The notes below the pieces were generated by a model. It made no database searches. It saw only the letters and a list, made by a program, of their open reading frames with translations, and had not been told where the DNA came from. From Corallium rubrum (Eukaryota > Cnidaria > Anthozoa > Scleralcyonacea > Coralliidae), in contig OZ036011.1 in NCBI GenBank assembly GCA_964035015.1, positions 11,416,394 through 11,480,393 of the forward strand: 64,000 nucleotides of DNA, read 5' to 3'. The stretch's first letter is position 1; each line of letters opens with the position of its first letter. The translations under genes and the position numbers were made by a program. Positions 1-11,699 of the stretch are shown piece by piece.

Positions 1-129
1 TTTTTGTATTTATAGAAACAACTTGGAATTTACCTTCAAACAACAACACCACTGCACCACAACAAAGTACAGTATGCAATACTGAGTAATACTGGGTAGT
101 ACTAGGTGGTAATATGGGTAGTACTAGAT

Positions 130-905
130 AGTGGTGGATAGTACTGAATAGTGGTGGATGGTGCTGGATTGTGGTGGATGGTGCTGCCGGATTGTGGTGG
201 ATGGTACTGGATGGTACTGAAGAGTGGTGAATGGTGCTGGATTGGGGTGAATGGTACTGAAGAGTGGTGGATGGTACTGGATTGTGGTGGATGGTGCTGG
301 ATTGTGGTGGATGGTGCTGCCGGATTGTGGTGGATGGTACTGGATGGTACTGAAGAGTGGTGGATGGTGCTGGATTAGGGTGGATGGTACTGGATAGTAG
401 TGGATGGTACTGAATAGTAGTGGATGGTGCTGGATTGTGTGGATGGTGCTGGATAGTGGTGGATAGTACTGAATAGTACTGGATAGTGCTGGATGGTACT
501 GAATAGTGCTGGATAGTGGTGGATGGTACTGGATAGTGCTGGATAGTATAGTGGTTGTTGGGGGATGGTACTGGATAGTGGTGGATGGTACTGGATAATG
601 CTGGATAGTATAGTGGTTGTTGGGGGATGGTACTGGATAGTGGTGGATGGTACTGGATGGTACTGGATAGTGGTGGATGGTACTGGATCATGCTGGATAG
701 TGGTGGATGGTACTGGATAGTGCTGGATGGTACTGGATAGTGGTGAATAGTGCTGGATGGTGTTGGATAGTGGTGAATAGTATAGTGTGGATGGTGCTGA
801 GTAATGCTAGATAATAGTGGGTTGGTACTGGATAGCAATGGCTAGTTGTAGGTTGTACTGGATGGTGCAAGATAGTACTGGATGAAACTGTATAGTATTA
901 TTGAG
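130..905 (+). repeat. Minisatellite TGGATRGTRN in GAS7 intron
   Basis: Imperfect ~10-bp units such as TGGATGGTAC, TGGATAGTGG and TGGATGGTGC fill the left end of the window, with longer duplicated blocks (e.g. around 541-640). Open frames here are repeat artefacts. Confidence 0.9.
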
Positions 906-1077
906 GGCCGGGATAGTGTTGGATAATATACTATATTGTTATTTATGTTTTGTGATCTATTCATAGAGTTATGATAAGAACATTTTGAGCTTAAAATTTT
1001 CCTGACATTTTAGTTTATGAAGTCAGACCATAATAGATTATTAATAATTATATGAATCTCTTTATTTTACATGTAAG

Positions 1078-3813
1078 GTCAACCAACAAAAAGGCCTGAA
1101 AGAGAGGAGAAAAAATCCATAAGGAAGGTACATTTATTTGCAATCCATAAAATTCATATTTTGGTACAAATTATGAAGTAGACTTTTTGAAAATTTTTCT
1201 GTTTGTAGAAACCAAGTTTTTCAAAAACTAAAAGACCAACAACTGTTGTTGTAAGTACAGTGACAGTGGAAGATGTTTTATATTGGAGGAGCTAATTTAT
1301 CAATAAAATTATAAGGAGTATATTTTGACCCCCCACCCCATCTCTATTACCATCCCATGGGTACATATAATTGCACGTTTCTCTACAGTGCTTCCATTCT
1401 TTTAACACTTTAGACAATAAATATAAGCAACTTGCCATGTCATCAGCAAGTAACTACTGATGCTGCTACATTATTAAAGAATAATTGCCACTAAAAACCA
1501 ACTCCGTTATTACTTTCTTGATAAACTTACTTGTTGTATTGACCATCCAGAAGATTTGTTTTGCTTAAACTGTAAATTTCTATTGAATAGTAAATTAGTT
1601 CGATCTACTCGACTATAGTCTACTTAACATTATTTCCCCCCTGTATTATTTATATAGTATATATAGTGTATTCTGTTTAGTATTATCATTTTGTAATTAT
1701 TGTTTATTTTGAGGGCTGTATGTTAGGTAGCATGTTCTAGGGATTTATGGTGAAGGAAAATTCGAGTGTAGAATATATACATTATAAGACCAAACCAGGA
1801 CCAGTTGCGAAAAATGCAACTACACAGGCCTTCCGGCAGGAATTGAACCTTGCGATTCTAGTGCAATGCTCTGACCAGAGCATTGCACTAGAATCGCAAC
1901 GTCGTGGGTTCAATTCCTGCTGGAAGGCCTGTGTAGTTGCATTTTTCGCAACTGGTCCCGGTTTGGTCTTAAAATGTATATATTCTACACTCGAATTTTC
2001 CTTCACCATAAATCCCTAGAACATGCTATGTAATCGAGTGAAATGCCCAATATTACTTCTGTATGTTAGATAGCCTTTTTGGTTAAATACATCTTTTCCC
2101 TCATGAAATAAATTTTTATTCTATTCTATTCTATCCCCCACAAATTCTAGATTATTTTTGTCCCATTCCAGCTATTAATTTTGTTGGAAATTTATTTGTT
2201 TTTAGCGAAACTTTATGACATTTCCATATCCAGAATCGAAACATGGTCAGACGTTGTACAACACTGGACAGCATAGTTACTGTGATTACTTCTGGGTAAA
2301 TTATTTTCACAAACAATAATAATGTACTTCTGTACAGTGCATTTTATTTAGCTTTTGTGTGTTGCATTCATTAATTAATAAAACATCAATAATAATAATA
2401 TTAAAATTAGGATGACAAGGAAGATCTTAGTGGATTGGATATACTTATTGGAAGACATGGATTTGGCAGAGTAGTGTGCAAAGAAATGGCTGAATTTGTA
2501 AGGGAAAGGTTAGACGTCTAATTTACTTGTAACTCATTTTTTCTATTTTCTTTCTTTTTTCTATTTTTTTCATTCTATCCTTTTCACTTTTCTTTCACTC
2601 TTCATTCCTTCTTTTTTCCTTTCATTCTTTCTTCTCCCTCTTCATTATTTTCTTTCCTCCATTTAATTTCCCTCTATCTTTTCTTAATTCCTCCACACCC
2701 TGTTCATCTCCTCCTCTCCCTTTTTTATTCCCCTTCACCCTCTTTATTTCCTATCTCTTCTGTCATTCTTTTTAGGCTTCATTCTCCCTACTTCATTCAT
2801 TCCTTCCTCTTTCATTATCTATTCTTCCCTATTTTAATCCATATTTTCTTCTTCTCTTTCCAACCATGTTTTTTCCCTATCTCATTTTTTACCTTTTATC
2901 CTTTCTGTTTATTTCCCATTTTGCCCTTTTTCTCCCATTCTGGTGCTTTGACTTTCTCTTCTAATTATTCAGAGCAGTGATTGAAGATATTTATGCAAAA
3001 AGCTTGGCCAAACTGGCTGCTTCTGTTTATGGTGATCAAGAAGAAGGGTAAGGACACAGAGACACCAGGAACCTTTGCATTCAATTTTATTTTCTTTATT
3101 TAATTTTACAAGAGATTTCTCAAACATTTTAGAACTCTTGGTAAAGCTTGGAAGCAACTAAAAGCAAAACTACAGGATGAGGCAAATGCTCACCAAGCTT
3201 TTTCCATTAAGGTATTAACGTAATTTCTGTATGAAGCCTCCCTTCTCTTTTAAACCCCTCCTCTCTAATAAGCCCCCCCTTTTGGAAGCAGAAAAAAAAA
3301 GAAGCCCCCCTTCTCTTTTTAGCCCCCCCCCCCCACTAATCGATACTACAGGATTTCAAAGATATAATATTTTCATGGTCTTTACTGCATTGACATTAAG
3401 CTTCAGATGTTTCAGTAAACAACGTATTTTATAACGATAATAAAACATTATATACAAACACATAAAAAACGCAAGAAAAAACTGTTATGTTAACTTAACC
3501 TAAATGTATGTTTACTATTTTACTGCACCTTGATTAAAATTCTAAAATTCTATGTCTGCATTTATGGTAGGTAAAAAAGAATCGAACACGCAAACAGACT
3601 TGTTGTATATATTTAGAATGAGCCCCCTCTCTATTAAGCCCCCTCTCTATTAAGCCCCCTCTCTATTAAGCCCCCCTCAATGATGTTTGGAAAAAAATAA
3701 CACACACCCCCCCCCCCCCCCCCGAGGCTTAATACAGAAATTACGGTAACTATTAATAAAACATCGTTGAAGTTTAAACGTCATACATGTTCGTCTAAGG
3801 TAAATGATGTATT

Positions 3814-3845
<32 letters not shown>

Positions 3846-6800
3846 TTAAATTACCTAATAATATCTCGTATTTATTAGCTCATTAATAAAGTGCACAAAC
3901 CGTTACAAACAAAAGTTGCTGAGGAACAAAAATCCGACAAGAAGAAGGTACAGTATCGTACAGTACAGTACAGTGTGAATCCGTTTTTCACCTCTCAATT
4001 TCACTTGCCCATACAGTTGCTCATACCGTTAACTTAACAGCAATAAGTCCATAGTGAGGGATATTCAATTTAAATAATCAAAACTTTTACTTTAGTGAGA
4101 GTTTTTTTGTTTTGTTTAGCATGATGAATTTCGAGAGACTCTTCATGAAGATAGGAAAGTAATATCTTCAACATTTGCGTTAGTTGAAAAGGTTGGTGAT
4201 AATTAGAACAGTCTATTTTAATTGCTACATTCATATACATTGCGGTATTAACCTCACGTAAGTTGAAAGCAGCCAATCAGATGCACGGGAAATGTAAGCA
4301 CTTTAGTAATTGTAACTATACTTATTACTGATTTTTTCTATATCACTGTGTGTTAGCGTAGTGCAGTATATAACATTTTTTGATTGATTTTCGTTCCCTC
4401 AAAGGCTCGTGATAGCGTTGCCGAGAAGCAGAAAGCTGTAGGAGAGAAGGAAATAACTGCACAGCAATCATCAAAGGTATTGCCGGCTAGTACTTACAGT
4501 GTAAGCTTTTCTTCTTAGCTCATACAGTCGTTGTAGAAACTGGTTCAGGCAGCGAGCTACGACTAATTACATCTAATTAAACATGCAGAGCCCACAGCGA
4601 AAAAACACACAATAAAAACGAGTTATTATTACATTTCATTATATAGAGATGACCAGTGAACTTAGAGTCCTAGACCCCGTTTACACGATGCCGGTACAAT
4701 TTGAAAACGGAACAAAATCATGCCGGTATGCAAATACAGCATATAGCATTGTTCCGTTTTCAAATTGTACCAGCATCGTGTAAATGGGATCTGAAAGTGA
4801 AAAATGGAGTTCACCGGAGATGACAATTTTAGGTTGCTTAATATGTCCATGTTCTTATAGTTTTGTTTGGTATAATACTGAATTTTTAGGCTCTTGAAAA
4901 ATACGAGAAAGCTGTGAAGAAAACAGTTCAAGCAGGTATATGATAATTTAGATTTGGAGCAGCACTTAACTTCATGAACTGATAGCAAGCGGATTATTTA
5001 TAAGTAATAGATAGCTACAGCATGGGCAGTGATCTGTATCTGATTTACAAGGCGAGCTGCAAGCAAACCGTCGTAAATCAGATACAGATCGACTGTGAAG
5101 CTATTTTTCAAGTTGGAGTGATTTTAGCTAAGTAAATTGAGGAAAAGGTTTATGTAAATCAGGACGAATCTGTATGCGATTTACAGATATAGATTAAATA
5201 TTCATTTCTTTTGAGTTTTCTTTATGAATTTTTAATGAATTTGATAATGTATGCTTATTAGATGCATTCGTATCATACACCTTATTAAAAAATGGCCGCC
5301 GAATTAGAATTCTTTTATATACATATAAATAAGCCCTTATGAACTCGTTTTCATGTGTGAAATTCAAAAGAATTTTTACTTTAAAACGAGATCATAAGGG
5401 CTATTTATATGTACATAAAAGAATTATAATTCGGCGGCCATTTATGAATAAGGTCTATTAGGGCGCTGCCTCTCACCAATAGTTAAGCCCGGTTAGATGG
5501 GGTTAGTATTTGGATGGGTGACCGTCTGGGAATAACCCCGTTCTCGGGGTGGCGGGACTCATGTGAATAGAGTTTAGTTGGTTTCTCCTGTGCTTCGAGG
5601 GTTTTTCGCCGGGTTCTCCAGTTTTCCTCCCTCCGTAAAATCAACACCTATAGGTCTTAGCTGTAAATGGGGGACCCCACCAGCTCTGCTGAAAAACTTA
5701 TCCTCCTTAAATAAAGAATAATAAGAATAATGGCGTGGTGTTAACTACTTCAGGTCATGAACACAGAAGAGTTGTGGAAACGTACAACGCCAGTCAGAGA
5801 AAGTGGGTAGATGATATGGTGTCCGCTTGTTCTGTAAGTTGTTTGTAAAACGTTCCTGGAAAATACCAATGTTGTTATTCTCTAAGATTAATTTCGTTTG
5901 TACAATTTCACTTTTACATTGTGTTAATATTTTAAAGGAATTAGAAAAGCAAGAAGTTGATCGAGTAGAATTTGTCAAAAAACAAATAATGCTGTATGTT
6001 TTTCTAAAGAAGGAAGTGAACGAGATTTGTGAAAAGGTAACATTAATACAAACAGTGTAATAAAAGTAGCGTGCTGCGTAGGCAGTGTTTAAACAACAAT
6101 CAAATCAAATTTATTTTGCACAAAGTATACAAATTACAATTATAAAAAGGAAAAAGATACAAGCATAATATCGTGAATTAAAATAAAGAGAAAATAAACT
6201 ATAGAGAAAATTATGACGTGCTGTGGCCTCCCATACAATCGAGTTATAGTAAGGTTATATACATAAGTTTTGTGGAAACACCACGTAAAATATTTCTTTG
6301 CTAAGCCTTCGGCCTGTTGACCCACAAAACTTATTTATATTACTTTATCGCCATGAAAACTATCAAAGAATTAATAGTAAGGTTAGATATACTGCCGAAA
6401 CAGAGAACGTAGGAGTCTAACGTTTCGAGCGAAACGATTCCTACGTTATCTGTTTCGGCAGTACATCAAACCTTACTATATTAAGATTAATCCAGACAAC
6501 TTCGACTCTGTTTTACACCGCACCAGACGAATTTGGAACCGTACCGCCGATATGTACTCTTATTTTTCTCCGGATTTTCGTTCTGCGTCTGGTAAATGAA
6601 CAAGCGTTTCCAGTAAAGACCTACCTAATATGAACGAGGTTTCTGATTGGCTAGAAGTAACCAATCACATTGTCGATTATTAATTCGCTTCCATATTAGG
6701 ATTAGGGAAGGTTAGGGGTTTGGAATTAGGTTATCTAAACCAATCAGAAGCCTTTTAGTATAGGTAGGTGATGACCCAGCGTTTCCCATGCATGAATGTT

Positions 6801-6933
6801 TTCCTTTTCTCCATGTTTTCAGGCAATGGAAGAAATAGTTATGAAAGTCGACGAAGTGGACGCTCTTAAAGACAGAAAGTTATTCACAGAAAAATGTGGA
6901 ACTGGGAGTTTGCGTCCTGTAGATATGACTTAA
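1078..6933 (+). CDS. GAS7: GAS7-like F-BAR protein, 3' part (5' end outside window)
   Basis: Thirteen coding exons: 1078-1127, 1209-1250, 2206-2295, 2411-2508, 2973-3047, 3133-3211, 3879-3947, 4120-4191, 4405-4476, 4890-4935, 5754-5833, 5938-6036 and 6823-6933 (TAA). All junctions are GT-AG and the phases join into one frame of about 326 residues. The visible order is a basic Ser/Lys linker, the GAS7-type lead-in (MTFPYPES then HSYCDYFW), and an F-BAR domain (GLDILIGRHGFGRVVCKEMA, IEDIYAKSLAKLA, EEGTLGKAWKQLK, RKWVDDMVSAC), closing with TGSLRPVDM. Human GAS7 ends in TGNIRPVDM and has the same SYCDYFW segment, which separates it from PSTPIP and FNBP1 proteins. F-BAR dimers bind and curve membranes; GAS7 links membrane to actin in outgrowth. 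The SH3/WW part expected upstream is not seen. The 50-nt first visible exon starts mid-codon, so more exons lie to the left. The repeat-filled introns leave the coding frame intact. Confidence 0.9.
1728..2028. mobile_element. ~300-bp near-perfect palindrome built from a tRNA-like SINE
   Basis: Two arms mirror each other around 1875, starting CATGTTCTAGGGATTTATGG and ending with its complement. Each arm carries a tRNA B-box-like GGTTCAATTCC (1907-1917 plus; 1839-1849 minus) and D-arm-like sequence near the centre. It looks like a head-to-head inverted pair of a tRNA-derived SINE inside a GAS7 intron. Confidence 0.8.
2530..2965 (+). repeat. Pyrimidine-rich tract in GAS7 intron
   Basis: About 430 nt almost purely C and T on the sense strand, leading directly into the acceptor at 2972. 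It acts in effect as an extremely long polypyrimidine tract. Confidence 0.7.
3213..3752. mobile_element. DNA-transposon-like element with ~20-bp terminal inverted repeats
   Basis: The left end reads CGTAATTTCTGTATGAAGCC (from about 3218) and the right end is its near-complement (about 3723-3748). The interior has repeated CTCTATTAAGCCCCC units (3619-3675) and a C-run of about 20. The left end begins at the GAS7 splice donor. No transposase frame is present. Confidence 0.6.
3816..3847 (+). repeat. (ATTT)n microsatellite
   Basis: Consecutive ATTT units, 30 nt upstream of a GAS7 acceptor. Confidence 0.85.
4672..4792. mobile_element. Foldback MITE, family 'cacgatgccgg' copy 1
   Basis: Arms of about 45 bp start AGACCCCGTTTACACGATGC and are complemented at the right end (GCATCGTGTAAATGGGATCT). 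Other copies lie at 34783-35161 and 36596-36770. It is non-coding and within a GAS7 intron. Confidence 0.8.
5028..5095. repeat. Short inverted repeat (hairpin)
   Basis: GATCTGTATCTGATTTAC is complemented 30 nt downstream by GTAAATCAGATACAGATC, giving a perfect 18-bp stem. Confidence 0.75.
5277..5459. mobile_element. Foldback element with ~70-bp arms
   Basis: CACCTTATTAAAAAATGGCC at the left is mirrored by GGCCATTTATGAATAAGG at the right. The arms continue through an AAGAATT/AATTCTT stretch and CCCTTATGA/TCATAAGGG. Confidence 0.75.
5460..5731 (+). mobile_element. 5S-rRNA-derived SINE, copy 1
   Basis: The head resembles the 3' half of 5S rRNA (GGTTAGTATTTGGATGGGTG, then ACCGTCTGGGAATA), including the internal control region used by TFIIIA/Pol III. 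The body (GTGCTTCGAGGGTTTTTCGC, then CGGGTTCTCC) is shared with the copies near 33465 and 55690. The tail is an A/T-rich AATAA repeat. Confidence 0.8.
6060..6480. mobile_element. Nested insertion: LINE tail and hairpin element inside a Penelope/retrozyme-like repeat
   Basis: The outer repeat is the GCTGCGTAGGCAGTGTT / AAGGTTAGATATACTGCCG family. It is interrupted by a minus-strand LINE 3' tail (about 6103-6226, ACAATC repeated at both sides), and then by the hairpin-plus-tail element (about 6257-6373) flanked by the direct repeat ATAGTAAGGTT. The outer repeat resumes with an inverted second half to about 6478. Confidence 0.65.
6617..6768. mobile_element. Inverted-repeat element
   Basis: CCTACCTAATATGAACGAGG and TTCTGATTGG are mirrored by CCAATCAGAA and TTTTAGTATAGGTAGG. 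It is small, non-coding, and just before the last GAS7 exon. Confidence 0.6.
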
Positions 6934-7949
6934 CATAACTAACACACAGCTAGCAACCTTCTTCTCAGAGGGAGGGGGTGGGGTGGGTTGTGAGACGAGA
7001 GAGAGCTTGGGATCACGTGACGAAACTGTCTAATATATTTTGAGAATTTTCTCGTCATGGCCAGTTGAGAACATTGAGTCTGCGCAAGTTCATTGTGAAA
7101 AGCAAAGTATTTTATATACTTTTACTGAGTATTTGGGGGGTTTTCAGCCTGCTGAACTTGCCTGAAAATCTTCTAAATGTAACTAAAAAATTCTTAATGT
7201 GATCCCGCCAAATACTGCCTTTGCCAGGGTGTTCTCTCACTCTGCTGTCAACTTGTCTCACAAACGCTCTGGAGCGAGATTAATTACATACTGTGTAATA
7301 CACAGCTCGATCTATTTAAAGAGGAGGATGTTCCGGTCTTTTCAAGAATGATTTAGGAATACTGTTGTTCTTCTCACTTTTCGTCCTTTACATTTGATGA
7401 AAAGGTTATTTCGTTGGCTTCAGGCGCACATTTCTTCCATTTTCTTCATGTAACCTTTGATTTAAGATAAGAAGTAGAGTTAGTTAGGATTAGAGTTAGG
7501 ATTAGCCTTATTAATGATAAAGTATTTACCCGGTGTCACTGAAGCTAACGAACTAATCTTTTCCCACATTTGATAACATTGATTAAAATACTTAATAAGT
7601 CATGAAGAAAACACTATGCGTATTGCAATCTATTCTGAGAAAAGTGAACAATCCTTCTTTGATCTCTGTGTAGAAAATTATTAATCGGAGTTTTTATTAC
7701 CACAATTTAAAATAATCACGGGGTTTTTGATTTCGATATGGTTACCAAATTTTGGTCGTCATCTCATTGATTTATTTTTATAAAAACACGTAATTTGTTT
7801 TCCCGTTTTTATCTACCCCTCCCTCTTAGAATTGCAACTTGTACTCCGTGATTAGATAATGTATCAATTTACTTGTAAGAAATTAGTAAATTCTATTTTG
7901 TAAAATAATTAATTTACATAGACTGTATATGATTCCTCGTATCATATTG
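6934..7949 (+). other. GAS7 3' UTR / spacer
   Basis: AT-rich sequence between the GAS7 stop codon and the satellite. I see no gene, RNA or clear transposon in it. It is probably 3' UTR, given the poly(A) signal at its end. Confidence 0.4.
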
Positions 7950-7955
7950 AATAAA
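7950..7955 (+). terminator. Candidate poly(A) signal of the GAS7-like gene
   Basis: AATAAA lies about 1 kb after the stop codon and just before the 19-bp satellite begins. It is the best canonical signal in this spacer and would give a ~1 kb 3' UTR. An earlier cryptic signal cannot be excluded. Confidence 0.4.
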
Positions 7956-7981
7956 GAATTATTTTTATACTTTATTTTATT

Positions 7982-10900
7982 TTTTTTAATTTTATTTTTT
8001 TCTTTTAAAAAATTCTAAGAATGTTCTTATAATCTCAAAATGTTTTTATAATCTCAGAATATTTTTATAATCTCAGAATATTTTTATAGTCTCAGAATAT
8101 TTTTATAATCTCAGAATATTTTTATAATCTCGGAATATTTTTATAGTCTCAGAATGTTTTTATAATCTCAGAATGCTTTTATAATCTCAGAATATTCTTA
8201 TAATCTCAGAATGTTTTTATAATCTCGGAATGTTTTTATAATCTCAGAATGTTTTTATAATCTCAGAATATTTTTATAGTCTCAGAATATTTTTATAATC
8301 TCAGAATATTTTTATAATCTCAGAATGTTTTTATAATCTCGGAATATTTTTATAATCTCAGAATATTTTTATAATCTCAGAATGTTTTTATGATCTCAGA
8401 ATATTTTTATAATCTCAGAATGTTTTTATAATCTCAGAATATTTTTATAATCTCAGAATGTTTTTATAATCTCAGAATATTTTTATAATCTCAGAATGTT
8501 TTTATAATCTCAGAATATTTTTATAATCTCAGAATGTTTTTGTAATCTCAGAATGTTTTTATAATCTCAGAATGTTTTTATAATCTCGGAATATTTTTAT
8601 AATCTTGGAATATTTTTATAATCTCGGAATATTTTTATAATCTTGGAATATTTTTATAATCTCGGAATATTTTTATAATCTCGGAATATTTTTATAATCT
8701 CAGAATGTTTTTATAATCTCAGAATGTTTTTATAATCTCGGAATATTTTTATAATCTCAGAATGTTTCTATAATCTCAGAATCACTGTTTTATAATTTCA
8801 GAATGTTTTTATAATCTCAGAATATTTTTATAATCTCAGAATGTTTTTATAACTTCAGAATGTTTTTATAATCTCAGAATGTTTTTATAATCTCAGAATC
8901 ACTGTTTTATAATTTCAGAATGTTTTTATAATCTTGGAATGTTTTTATAATCTCGGAATATTTTTATAATCTCAGAATGTTTTTATAATCTTGGAATATT
9001 TTTATAATCTCAGAATATTTTTATAATCTCAGAATGTTTTTATAATCTCGGAATATTTTTATAATCTCAGAATGTTTTTATGATCTCAGAATATTTTATA
9101 GTCTCAGAATATTTTTATAATCTCAGAATATTTTTATAATCTCAGAATGTTTTTATAATCTCAGAATATTTTTATAATCTCAGAATGTTTTTATAATCTC
9201 AGAATGTTTTATATCTCAGAATATTTTTATAATCTCAGAATGTTTTTATAATCTCAGAATGTTTTTATAATCTCAGAATGTTTTTATAATCTCGGAATAT
9301 TTTTATAATCTCAGAATGTTTTTATAATCTCAGAATATTTTTATAATCTCAGAATATTTTTATAATCTCAGAATGTTTTTATAATCTCGGATATTTTTAT
9401 AATCTCAGAATATTTTTATAATCTCAGAATGTTTTTATGATCTCAGAATATTTTTATAATCTCAGAATGTTTTTATAATCTCAGAATATTTTTATAATCT
9501 CAGAATGTTTTTATAATCTCAGAATATTTTTATAATCTCAGAATGTTTTTATAATCTCAGAATATTTTTATAATCTCAGAATGTTTTTATAATCTCAGAA
9601 TATTTTTATAATCTCAGAATGTTTTTATAATCTCAGAATGTTTTTATAATCTTGGAATATTTTTTATAATCTCGGAATATTTTTATAATCTCAGAATATT
9701 TTTATAATCTCGGAATATTTTTATAATCTCAGAATATTTTTATAATCTCAGAATGTTTTTATAATCTCAGAATATTTTTATAATCTCAGAATGTTTTTAT
9801 ATCTCAGAATATTTTTATAATCTCAGAATGAATTTTTTATAATCTCAGAATGTTTTTATAATCTCAGAATATTTTTATAATCTCAGAATGTTTTTATAAT
9901 CTCAGAATATTTTTATAATCTCAGAATGTTTTTATAATCTCAGAATGTTTTTATAATCTCAGAATTTTTTATAATCTCAGAATGTTTTTATAATCTCAGA
10001 ATGTTTTTATAATCTCAGAATATTTTTATAATCTCAGAATATTTTTATAATCTCAGAATATTTTTATAATCTCAGAATATTCTCGAATTTTTTATAATCT
10101 CAGAATATTTTTATAATCTCAGAATATTTTTATAATCTCAGAATGTTTTTATAATCTCGAATATTTTTATAATCTCAGAATGTTTTATAATCTCAGAATT
10201 TTTTATAATCTCAGAATGTTTTTTAATCTCAGAATTTTTTATAATCTCAGAATGTTTTTTAACTCGAATATTTTTATAATCTCAGAATATTTTTATAATC
10301 TCGGAATATTTTTATAATCTCAGAATGTTTTTATAATCTCAGAATGTTTTTATAATCTCGAATATTTTTATAATCTCAGAATGTTTTTATAATCTCAGAA
10401 TGTTTTTATAATCTCGGAATATTTTTATAATCTCAGAATATTTTTATAATCTCAGAATGTTTTTATAAATTCAGAATGTTTTTATAATCTCAGAATGTTT
10501 TTATAATCTCAGAATGTTTTTAATAATTTTTATAATCTCAGAATGTTTTTATAATCTCAGAATGTTTTTATAATCTCAGAATCACTGTTTTATAATTTCA
10601 GAATGTTTTTATAATCTGAATTTTTTATAATCTCAGAATATTTTTATAATCTCAGAATGTTTTTATAATCTCAGAATATTTTTATAATCTCAGAATTTTT
10701 TATAATCTCGAATTTTTTATAATTTTATAATCTCAGAATCATTTTTATAACTCAGAATATTTATAATCTCAGAATGTTTTTATATCTCGAATGTTTTTAT
10801 AATCTCAGAATATTTTTATAATCTCAGAATGTTTTTATAATCTCGAATATTTTTATAATCTCAGAATGTTTTTATAATCTCGGAATGTTTTTATAATCTC

Positions 10901-11640
10901 AGAATATTTTTATAATCTCAGAATGTTTTTATAATCTTGGAATTTTTTATAATCTCTATTTTTATAACCAATTTTTATAATTTTTTTAAATCGAATATTT
11001 TTATAATTCGTTTTTTATAATCTCGGAATATTTTTATAATCTCAGAATGTTTTTATAATCTCAGAATATTTTTATAATCTCAGAATGTTTTTATAATCTC
11101 GGAATATTTTTATAATCTCAGAATGTTTTTATAATCTTGGAATATTTTTATAATCTCAGAATCACTGTTTTATAACTTCAGAATATTTTTATAATCTCAG
11201 AATGTTTTTATCATCTCAGAATGTTTTTATAATCTCAGAATATTTTTATAATCTCAGAATGTTTTTATAATCTCGGAATATTTTTATAATCTCAGAATAT
11301 TTTTATAATCTCAGAATATTTTTATAATCTCAGAATGTTTTTATAATCTCGGATATTTTTATAATCTCAGAATATTTTTATAATCTCAGAATGTTTTTAT
11401 AATCTCAGAATATTTTTATAATCTCAGAATGTTTTTATAATCTCAGAATGTTTTTATCATCTCAGAATGTTTTTATAATCTCAGAATATTTTTATAATCT
11501 CAGAATGTTTTTATAATCTCGGAATATTTTTATAATCTCAGAATGTTTTTATAATCTCGGAATGTTTTTATAATCTCAGAATATTTTTATAATCTCAGAA
11601 TGTTTTTACAATCTCAGAATATTTTTACAATCTCAGAATA
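7982..11640 (+). repeat. 19-bp satellite array, about 190 copies
   Basis: The unit is AGAATRTTTTTATAATCTC with A/G variants at two positions and occasional GGAAT. Degeneration is heaviest around 10.0-11.0 kb. A variant block containing CACTGTTTTATAATTTC recurs at about 8784, 8900, 10584 and 11164, suggesting larger duplicated blocks. It fills the GAS7-SPATA20 interval. Confidence 0.97.
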
Positions 11641-11699
11641 TTTTTTGTTTTCCAAAAAAGAAATTTTCAATTTACGAGAATTGTGTACAGTGATATGCT

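Noticed and set aside
1747-2019. Mirror-image 90- and 75-codon frames starting MVKENSSVEYIH on both strands
   Set aside because: They are the two arms of a palindromic SINE pair, with tRNA-like promoter motifs inside; not protein genes.
5460-5560. Functional 5S rRNA gene
   Set aside because: Only the 3' half resembles 5S rRNA, the 5' half is absent, and the same body follows it in other dispersed copies. It is a SINE head.
7982-11640. CRISPR-like regularly spaced repeat array
   Set aside because: The 19-bp units abut directly with no unique spacers, and the genome is a spliced animal genome. It is a satellite.
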